Assembly: GCA_002382045.1 (NCBI GenBank)
Contig: DFZJ01000194.1
Coordinates: 8,116-28,058 of the forward strand
Direction: 5' to 3'
DNA from: Syntrophaceae bacterium UBA4059
Lineage (GTDB): Bacteria > Desulfobacterota > Syntrophia > Syntrophales > Smithellaceae
DNA length: 19,943 nucleotides
Position 1 is the first letter of the stretch. Every line of letters begins with the position of its first letter. Under the pieces are notes generated by a model. It had not been told where the DNA came from and did not search any database. It was given only the letters and a program-made list of their open reading frames with translations. The translations under genes were made by a program, and so were the position numbers. Shown here piece after piece: positions 14,266 through 19,943 of the stretch.

Positions 14266-15591
14266 TTACATCGCCATCTTTTTCATCACGTTGTCTTCAA
14301 TCCAGTGTGGATCCCACCATTCCTGCGGATTGACAAACTGTCCTCCGGCCAGAATGCTGAAATGCAAATGATCTCCTCCGGCCAGGCCGGTTAATCCTGA
14401 AACACCGATTCTTTCCTGTTTCTTCACATTTTTCCCGACGGTGACTTCAATAGAAGAAAGATGTCCGTACAGACTGGATACTCCCAGGCCATGGTCAATG
14501 ATAACAGCATTGCCGTAAATGCCCAGCGGACCGGCAAAGACAACGATGCCATGATTGGCGGCTTCAATAGGCGCGTGCGCGGTCGAGGCCAGATCAACGC
14601 CCTGATGCACGGCGTTGCCGTAAGATGCGCCCTTCATTAAATAGGTTCTCTGATCTCCAAACATGGCCGTGGGTTTAGCGTTACTCATCCTGAGAAATGC
14701 ACCTTCCCATAATTTCTTATTGATGGAGTTGCCGCAGATGTTTTGAATCGTTTTTGTGTTTTCATCGCGCAGAGTTGTATTCACATAACCAAATACTTCA
14801 GCATACGTTTTCCCCTGCAGCAGCGAAGTCAATGCCTGAAATTCAGGCATTTTCTGCTGGAGAAAGGAATCCCCCAGATTGACTTTATCGGAGCGGAATT
14901 TCTTCGGCTTGATGTTGTAAGGCATGGGAACTCTGTTTTCATTGCCTGCTTCATCGCGGGCGAAGATAGAAATTCTTGTTTTGGCATTGGACGCATCCAT
15001 CGGAAGAGCAAAGTAAGCTACCGATGTTGGTTTGTTGTTTATTAAAATGGTATAGCCTTGGGAAAATCGGTTGTCCACGTAGACGCCTGTCAATGTGCTT
15101 GGTTTGGATGAACGATAGGTGATAAAGCCTGTCCCGCCCTGATTGATGTAGTTGATCGGATTGAGTACGGCAATTTGCGGAGGTGCCGTATCAATTTTGA
15201 CTTGCGCCGCCAGGATGGCTTCATTTTTAAAAAGTGAACAGTCCAAAGCGGTTATGTTAAGGATGGCCGGGCCGTTTTTGAGTTTGAGCTCATCGGTATT
15301 AATGATGAGTTGAATGGCTTTCTGTTTGTATGTTCTGGAAGGGAACGTTTCCTGAAACAGAATATGCGATTGATTATCCTGAATAATTTCCACCTTTAGG
15401 CTCGCAAGGCCGCTTGCCGCATCCGTAAGAGTCATCCCGATTTCTTTTTGCCTGCCGATGGCGATGATATCCTGATTCAATTTAATAACCGGTTTCCCCC
15501 GGTCCAGATAATCGGCAAAATAAAGCCAGCCCGCCGCACCGGCCATTAAAACAATTACCGCAAACGTTACGTAAACGCCTATCCTTTTCAT
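14266..15591 (-). CDS. M23 (LytM-like) metallopeptidase with N-terminal membrane anchor
   Basis: M23 peptidases cut peptidoglycan cross-links, or activate amidases when degenerate. The 441 residues start at ATG 15591, 7 nt after AAGGAG; a GTG one codon upstream is the alternative. A transmembrane anchor lies at ~6-28. Strand-rich, Ig-like regions (~33-230; DEAGNEN near 212-219 recalls bacterial Ig repeats) precede the peptidase domain (~305-425). Metal ligands are visible: H-x-x-x-D (His329, Asp333; HQGVDLAS) and H-x-H (His408, His410; GGDHLHFSI), with a further conserved His377 in YGHLS. All are intact, so it is probably active in the periplasm. It is convergent with rapZ and divergent from coaBC. 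Confidence 0.9.
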   Translation of the reverse strand: MKRIGVYVTFAVIVLMAGAAGWLYFADYLDRGKPVIKLNQDIIAIGRQKEIGMTLTDAASGLASLKVEIIQDNQSHILFQETFPSRTYKQKAIQLIINTDELKLKNGPAILNITALDCSLFKNEAILAAQVKIDTAPPQIAVLNPINYINQGGTGFITYRSSKPSTLTGVYVDNRFSQGYTILINNKPTSVAYFALPMDASNAKTRISIFARDEAGNENRVPMPYNIKPKKFRSDKVNLGDSFLQQKMPEFQALTSLLQGKTYAEVFGYVNTTLRDENTKTIQNICGNSINKKLWEGAFLRMSNAKPTAMFGDQRTYLMKGASYGNAVHQGVDLASTAHAPIEAANHGIVVFAGPLGIYGNAVIIDHGLGVSSLYGHLSSIEVTVGKNVKKQERIGVSGLTGLAGGDHLHFSILAGGQFVNPQEWWDPHWIEDNVMKKMAM

Positions 15592-15632
15592 CACACTGCT
15601 CCTTGATTTATGATATGAATGAACCCGCGGCT

Positions 15633-15661
15633 TTCATAATGACTTTTAAGGATGTTTGCAA
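15633..15661 (-). promoter_or_regulatory. Candidate promoter for the M23 peptidase gene
   Basis: On the minus strand, TTGCAA (15656-15661) and TATGAA (15633-15638) are separated by 17 bp, about 42 nt upstream of the start. The match is moderate and based on sequence only. Confidence 0.35.
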
Positions 15662-15705
15662 GAAAAATATCCTTTTGCCGGTAGGGCGTTAAAAGACTTT
15701 ATGCC

Positions 15706-15734
15706 TTGATCTTGCCGATAAACGCTGTTATATT
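15706..15734 (+). promoter_or_regulatory. Candidate coaBC promoter
   Basis: TTGATC (15706-15711), a 17-bp spacer and TATATT (15729-15734) lie about 31 nt before the coaBC ATG. This is a fair sigma-70 match in the divergent gap with the M23 gene. It would drive coaBC and the overlapping glycosylase gene. Confidence 0.5.
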
Positions 15735-15764
15735 CTCAAAAAAACAACCAAGTGATAAAAGCCC

Positions 15765-16976
15765 ATGCTGAAAAATAAAAAAATTGTGTTGGGAATTACC
15801 GGCGGTATTGCCGCGTATAAAGCGGCGGAGTTGACCCGGGTGCTGATCAAGGCAGGAGCGCAGGTTCGGGTGATCATGACCCGGAGCGCAACCGAGTTTA
15901 TTGGCCCGCTCACCCTGCAAACCCTTTCACAGAATACGGTTTACACTGATATCTTCGCCCCTGTGGATCAATACGATATGGCGCATATCGCGCTGGCGGA
16001 CTGGGCCGACGCCTTTGTAATTGCGCCGGCGACGGGAAACATTATCGGAAAAATTGCATCCGGTATTGCCGATGATCTCCTGTCCACGACCCTTATGGCG
16101 CAAAACAAACCAACTTTAATCTGTCCCGCCATGAACGACAGGATGCTTGCCAATCCTGTTGTGACGGACAATATCCGTAAACTCAGGGCATTCGGTTATA
16201 CGGTCATGGAAAGCGGTGTGGGCGAGCTGGCCTGTAAAACATCAGGATCCGGACGCCTGCCTGCGATTGCGGAAATATTGGACGCCGTTGAATCCCTGTT
16301 AACCCCCAAGGATTTTACAGGTGAACACCTGCTCATTACGGCCGGTCCCACCGAGGAACCGCTTGATCCGGTGCGTTACATCACCAATCTTTCATCGGGG
16401 AAAATGGGCTATGCGCTGGCAACGGCCGCACATCATCGCGGAGCAAAAGTGACGCTGATTTCCGGACCGACAAAATTAGCGGCGCCGCCGGTCGAAAGAA
16501 TAATTTTCGTGCGCACCGCTCTGGAAATGTACCATGCTGTGATGGATCATTATTCCAAAGCGACAGTGATCATCAAAGCAGCGGCGGTAGCCGATTACCG
16601 GCCGAAATCCATGGCTTCGGAAAAAATAAAAAAGGATAAGGGGCTCTCCTGCATTGAACTGACGCGCAATCCGGACATTATCGCTGAAATCGGCGCAAAA
16701 AAGAAAAAAGGCGTCCTGGTGGGTTTTGCCATGGAGACTCAGGATCTGCTGGCCAATGCCCGGCAAAAACTGCTCAAAAAAAATATGGACATGATTGTGG
16801 CCAACAGCCTGCGGGAAGAGGGCGCCGGTTTTCAGACAGACACGAATATCATTACGATCATCGATAAAAACGGGAAAACGGTTAAACTGGACAAAATGAC
16901 AAAAAAGGATGCCGCTCACCGGATCCTTGACCATGTTAAGACGTTTTGTAAAAAGAAAGGTCCTCGCGAAAAATAA
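15765..16976 (+). CDS. coaBC: Bifunctional phosphopantothenoylcysteine decarboxylase / phosphopantothenate-cysteine ligase
   Basis: CoaBC performs two coenzyme A steps: CTP-dependent joining of cysteine to 4'-phosphopantothenate (CoaB) and FMN-dependent decarboxylation to phosphopantetheine (CoaC). The 403 residues have both domains in the usual order. CoaC (~1-180) has GITGGIAAYKA near the start, His74 in DMAHIALAD, the PAMN loop (121-124) and Cys157 in GELACKTSGSGR, all catalytic-site motifs. CoaB (~187-395) has ITAGPTEEPLDPVRYITNLS, SSGKMG and VGFAMET. Length is normal for the fused enzyme. No strong Shine-Dalgarno precedes ATG 15765. The stop TAA shares one base with the next gene's ATG. 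Confidence 0.96.
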   Translation: MLKNKKIVLGITGGIAAYKAAELTRVLIKAGAQVRVIMTRSATEFIGPLTLQTLSQNTVYTDIFAPVDQYDMAHIALADWADAFVIAPATGNIIGKIASGIADDLLSTTLMAQNKPTLICPAMNDRMLANPVVTDNIRKLRAFGYTVMESGVGELACKTSGSGRLPAIAEILDAVESLLTPKDFTGEHLLITAGPTEEPLDPVRYITNLSSGKMGYALATAAHHRGAKVTLISGPTKLAAPPVERIIFVRTALEMYHAVMDHYSKATVIIKAAAVADYRPKSMASEKIKKDKGLSCIELTRNPDIIAEIGAKKKKGVLVGFAMETQDLLANARQKLLKKNMDMIVANSLREEGAGFQTDTNIITIIDKNGKTVKLDKMTKKDAAHRILDHVKTFCKKKGPREK

Positions 16977-17707
16977 TGACGGAATCTTTATTGCCATCAT
17001 CATCTGATGAGATACAGGAAAAATTGCTGTCTCTTGTAAAGACCATCAAAGGACAGGTCTTAAACGCTGAAAATTTGTACGTTGAAGTGGATTGGAAAAA
17101 ACCTATGCCGGCGCAGAAGAAAAACAAGCCAGTAACGAGAAATCATGAAGAACAATTAAGCAGTCTTGGAAAGGATGTTGCCGGATGTACGCGATGTTCA
17201 CTGGCCGGGACCAGAAAAAATATTGTTTTCGGCGACGGCAATGCAAGGGCTAACATTGTCTTTGTAGGAGAAGCGCCCGGCGCGGATGAAGATGAGCAGG
17301 GCCTGCCCTTTGTGGGGCGCGCAGGGCAGCTTCTGACCAACATTATCAAGGCGATGGGACTCGAGAGAAAAGACGTTTATATCTGCAATATCCTCAAATG
17401 CCGGCCGCCCGGAAACCGCAACCCCCTGCCCGATGAGATCAGGTTATGTGAACCTTATTTGAAGCAGCAACTGCAGCTGATATCCCCGCGGATTATCTGC
17501 GCGCTGGGAGCCTTTGCCGCGAAAACCCTCCTGAAAACCGAAACGCCGATTACCGCATTGCGCGGGCGTTTTCACACCTATGACGGCATCAAGTTAATGC
17601 CAACGTATCATCCGGCTTATCTTTTACGGAATCCGTCGGCTAAAAAGCAGGTCTGGGAAGATGTCCAGTTGATCATGAAAGAAATTGAACAAAGTGATCG
17701 ATCATAA
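16976..17707 (+). CDS. Family-4 (4Fe-4S) uracil-DNA glycosylase
   Basis: Family-4 glycosylases remove uracil from DNA to start base excision repair. The 243 residues consist of a ~60-residue variable N-terminus and the glycosylase domain. VFVGEAPGADEDEQGLPFVG carries the active-site GEAPG motif, and YHPAYLL (211-217, His212) is the second catalytic motif. Four cysteines, 71 and 74 (CTRC), 142 (KCRPPGNRNP) and 158, match the iron-sulfur ligands. Older annotations call such proteins phage SPO1 DNA polymerase-related. The ATG at 16976 overlaps the coaBC stop by one base (TAATG), implying translational coupling. The N-terminal extension has no motif I recognise. Confidence 0.93.
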   Translation: MTESLLPSSSDEIQEKLLSLVKTIKGQVLNAENLYVEVDWKKPMPAQKKNKPVTRNHEEQLSSLGKDVAGCTRCSLAGTRKNIVFGDGNARANIVFVGEAPGADEDEQGLPFVGRAGQLLTNIIKAMGLERKDVYICNILKCRPPGNRNPLPDEIRLCEPYLKQQLQLISPRIICALGAFAAKTLLKTETPITALRGRFHTYDGIKLMPTYHPAYLLRNPSAKKQVWEDVQLIMKEIEQSDRS

Positions 17708-17727
17708 AGTCAGGAAGAGGTGACGTC

Positions 17728-19035
17728 ATGTTCAGAAGAATATGCTTCGTATTACTGCTGATCATCATTGCAGCAGCCGGCGCTCTCCATGCGCAGGATC
17801 AAAAACCTTTATTCCATGTGATCAATCTGGACGGCATCATTACCGCGCCGTCGGCAAAATATGTTGCTGAAAGCCTGGAAGAAGCACAAAGAGCACGAGC
17901 GGCCGGTATGATCATTTTACTGGACACGCCCGGAGGTCTGGACACGGCCATGCGGGATATTGCCAAAAGTATTCTCAATGCGCCGCTGCCGGTCATTGTT
18001 TATGTCTATCCGTCAGGTGCACGGGCCGCTTCCGCCGGAGTCATTATCGCACAGGCCGCTCATATTGCCGCCATGGCGCCCGGCACCAACATCGGCGCCG
18101 CTCATCCGGTGGCCATCGGCATCGGGGGCTCCGCTGAGATGGACAAAACCATGTCCAGGAAAGTAGAGAATGACGCGGCTGCCTATGCCCGCAGCATCGC
18201 CAAAACCCGCGGACGCAGCGAGGAATGGGTGGAAAAAGCGGTGCGCAAGAGCGAATCAATCACCGCGGATGAGGCCCTGAAATTGAAAGTCATCGATGTT
18301 GTGGTTCCGGATATTCAAACGCTTTTAACGGCGATTGATCAGAAAGAAGTCACTGTCGCAGGAAGTAAAAGAAAGCTGTCCACAGCCAACGCCGTTCTGG
18401 ATACAAAAAAGATCGGCACACGGCAGGGAATTCTTTCAGCGATATCCAATCCCAACATTGCTTACCTGCTTTTATTAATCGGTCTGGCCGGCCTGTATTT
18501 CGAATTTTCCACGCCCGGCGCGATTTTGCCCGGCGTGATCGGCGGCATATCACTGCTTTTGGCTTTTGTCGGCATGTCCGCACTTCCCGTGAGCTACACA
18601 GGCGTCTTGCTGATTCTGTTCAGCATGATTTTATTTATTGCCGAGATCAAAATTATGAGTCATGGTATGTTAGCCGTCGGCGGTGTGATATCCCTGGCGC
18701 TGGGGTCGTTTTTCCTTTTTGACACTCCGGAACCGGCGTTGAGAATTTCTTTGCAGGTTTTGATACCGGCTGTACTGGTTGCTTCCGCATTTTTTATCGT
18801 CATCATCTGGCTGGCTGTTAAAGCGCAACTGCGGAAACATTATTCGGGAAAGGAGTCGATGATCGAAGGACAGGGTGAGGCCGCAACGGCCATCGACGGC
18901 GAAGGGAAAGTATTTTTCCAGGGAGAATATTGGACGGCGGGAAGTGATCAGTTTATTCCTCAGGGAGCAAAAGTCCGGATTAAAAAAGTGGATGGCCTGA
19001 AACTGATGGTTGAAGAAATTAAAGAAAGAAAATAA
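17728..19035 (+). CDS. Membrane-bound ClpP-class serine protease, NfeD family
   Basis: This 435-residue protein is the long NfeD type, whose archaeal homologue PH1510 cleaves the C-terminal tail of its partner stomatin. A signal peptide covers ~1-22 (ending LHAQD). The ClpP-like protease domain covers ~28-215: DTPGG, then YPSGARAASAG with Ser102 as nucleophile, MAPGTNIGAAHP, and Lys145 in SRKVENDAAAYARSIA completing a Ser-Lys dyad. Five transmembrane helices lie at ~242-390. The C-terminal OB-fold NfeD domain (~395-435) carries GEYWTAGSDQFIPQGAKVRI. GGAAGAGGTG precedes the ATG. The slipin gene follows 29 nt later, the conserved STOPP pairing. All catalytic residues appear intact. Confidence 0.93.
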   Translation: MFRRICFVLLLIIIAAAGALHAQDQKPLFHVINLDGIITAPSAKYVAESLEEAQRARAAGMIILLDTPGGLDTAMRDIAKSILNAPLPVIVYVYPSGARAASAGVIIAQAAHIAAMAPGTNIGAAHPVAIGIGGSAEMDKTMSRKVENDAAAYARSIAKTRGRSEEWVEKAVRKSESITADEALKLKVIDVVVPDIQTLLTAIDQKEVTVAGSKRKLSTANAVLDTKKIGTRQGILSAISNPNIAYLLLLIGLAGLYFEFSTPGAILPGVIGGISLLLAFVGMSALPVSYTGVLLILFSMILFIAEIKIMSHGMLAVGGVISLALGSFFLFDTPEPALRISLQVLIPAVLVASAFFIVIIWLAVKAQLRKHYSGKESMIEGQGEAATAIDGEGKVFFQGEYWTAGSDQFIPQGAKVRIKKVDGLKLMVEEIKERK

Positions 19036-19064
19036 AATAAATTAATATATAAGGAGGACGCATT

Positions 19065-19829
19065 ATGTTGGGATCTTTACCGTTACCCCTGCTGGTTGTT
19101 GTTGTCTTGGCCGTTATGTTTCTGGCTTCGGCGATTAAGGTGCTCAATGAATATGAACGGGCGGTTCTATTTCGTCTGGGCAGAATTCGCGACATCAAAG
19201 GGCCCGGCTTAATCATTATCATTCCCGGTATTGATAAAATTGTCCGGATCGACATGCGCACAATCACCATGGATGTGCCCCCTCAGGATGTTATTACCAA
19301 AGACAACGTATCGATCAAAGTCAACGCGGTTGTTTATTTCAGGGTTGTGGATGCCAATGCCGCCGTGGTCAATGTCGAGAATTATCTTTTTGCCACCTCG
19401 CAGCTTTCTCAGACGACGCTCCGGAGTGTCTGCGGTCAGATGGAATTGGACGAAATTCTATCAGAACGGGAGAAAATTAATTTGCGGCTCCAGGAGATCC
19501 TGGATCGAAGCACGGAACCCTGGGGGATCAAAGTCTCTCATGTTGAAGTCAAACAGATTGACCTGCCCGAGGAAATGAAGCGGGCTATTGCCAAGCAGGC
19601 GGAAGCGGAAAGAGAAAGAAGAGCAAAAGTCATCAATGCGGAGGGAGAGTTCCAGGCCGCCCAGAAATTGATTGATGCGGCAGCCTTAATGGAAACACAG
19701 CCCATGTCACTTCAACTGCGTTATTTGCAGACTTTAAACCAGATTGCAGCAGAAAATAATTCAACAGTGGTTTTTCCCATACCCATGGATTTGTTTAAAC
19801 CATTTTTAAAATTGGCGGAAAAAGCTTAA
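19065..19829 (+). CDS. Slipin (stomatin/SPFH-domain membrane protein)
   Basis: Slipins are membrane-attached SPFH proteins that oligomerise into ring- or cage-like assemblies and organise membrane microdomains. The 254 residues have a hydrophobic N-terminal segment (~6-24). The SPFH/PHB domain covers ~28-190: NEYERAVLFRLGRI, GPGLIIIIPGIDKI, DMRTITMDVPPQDVITKDN, then VDANAAVVNVENYL. A helical, charged stretch (AIAKQAEAERERRAKVINAE) follows, and the tail is hydrophobic (VVFPIPMDLFKPFLKL), similar to the region cleaved by NfeD in archaeal homologues. AAGGAGG lies 7 nt before ATG 19065. It is co-transcribed with the upstream NfeD-type protease and is probably its substrate and partner. Confidence 0.95.
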   Translation: MLGSLPLPLLVVVVLAVMFLASAIKVLNEYERAVLFRLGRIRDIKGPGLIIIIPGIDKIVRIDMRTITMDVPPQDVITKDNVSIKVNAVVYFRVVDANAAVVNVENYLFATSQLSQTTLRSVCGQMELDEILSEREKINLRLQEILDRSTEPWGIKVSHVEVKQIDLPEEMKRAIAKQAEAERERRAKVINAEGEFQAAQKLIDAAALMETQPMSLQLRYLQTLNQIAAENNSTVVFPIPMDLFKPFLKLAEKA

Positions 19830-19838
19830 AATGAGATC

Positions 19839-19862
19839 CGGCAGGGGCTCAGGACCCTGCCG
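19839..19862 (+). terminator. Stem-loop after slipin gene
   Basis: CGGCAGGG (19839-19846) pairs perfectly with CCCTGCCG (19855-19862) around an 8-nt loop. It is followed by TT and an A-run rather than a T-run, so it is a weak or partial terminator, or a processing hairpin. It separates slipin from the next gene. Confidence 0.4.
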
Positions 19863-19895
19863 TTAAAAAAATTATTTTCAAGGAGAAAAAAACTT

Positions 19896-19943
19896 ATGCC
19901 AAACGAAAAGAAAAACATTCTTACCGGCGGACTTATTTTAATT
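19896..19943 (+). CDS. Start of a probable membrane protein (cut by window edge)
   Basis: AAGGAG (19880-19885) precedes ATG 19896 by 10 nt, and 16 codons run to the edge: MPNEKKNILTGGLILI. A short charged start followed by a Gly/Ile/Leu-rich stretch suggests a first transmembrane helix. It resembles the opening of small LiaI/DUF5668-like membrane proteins, but too little is visible to assign a family. Confidence 0.5.
   Translation, partial: MPNEKKNILTGGLILI

Noticed and set aside
16476..17003. 175-codon minus-strand frame
   Set aside because: It is antisense to the conserved CoaB domain; it shows no family pattern.

Overview
The window looks like a chromosomal segment of a Gram-negative, Deltaproteobacteria-like bacterium (Desulfobacterota; Syntrophus/Smithella-type is my guess). 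This rests on the Kdo/Lpt lipopolysaccharide genes, the rpoN-hpf-ptsN-hprK-rapZ gene order and the protein sequences, not on a marker-gene comparison. No rRNA, tRNA or CRISPR array was seen. No gene-free stretch exceeds about 210 bases.

Region 1 (1-2760, mostly minus strand) is an accessory patch of worn-down mobile and defence genes. It holds an AbiEi-type antitoxin cut by the window edge, with a strong promoter and a candidate operator over its -10 box. Next is a 383-codon frame that looks like the detached C-terminus of a Hel308-like helicase fused to a winged-helix domain. An 83-bp nested palindromic element supplies the first codons of that frame. Then come a small cysteine-rich DUF6485-type gene and a Phd-type antitoxin whose VapC-like toxin survives only as a 17-codon stub.

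Region 2 (2765-7615) holds rpiB (minus) divergent from xerD. A plus-strand series follows: xerD, a large membrane-anchored TPR protein, kdsA and kdsC. KdsA carries the four metal-ligand residues of the metal-dependent class. RpiB, KdsA and KdsC all fit arabinose-5-phosphate/Kdo supply, although RpiB itself belongs to the pentose phosphate pathway.

Region 3 (7791-14175, plus) is the LPS-transport and nitrogen-PTS block: lptC, lptA, lptB, rpoN, hpf (long form), ptsN, an atypical hprK and rapZ. KdsA/KdsC make Kdo and LptC/A/B move finished LPS outward. RpoN, EIIA-Ntr, HprK and RapZ form the usual regulatory group. The EIIA-Man and HPr genes often found after rapZ are not here; a stem-loop and a convergent gene follow instead.

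Region 4 (14266-19943) has a minus-strand M23 metallopeptidase divergent from coaBC (coenzyme A synthesis). coaBC overlaps a family-4 uracil-DNA glycosylase gene by one base. A membrane NfeD/ClpP-class serine protease and its partner slipin (SPFH) follow, then the first 16 codons of a further membrane protein at the edge.

Most of the window is ordinary core genome. The items most worth a second look are the decayed accessory patch and its palindromic element, the altered HprK signature, and the small non-coding hairpins and repeats between core genes.
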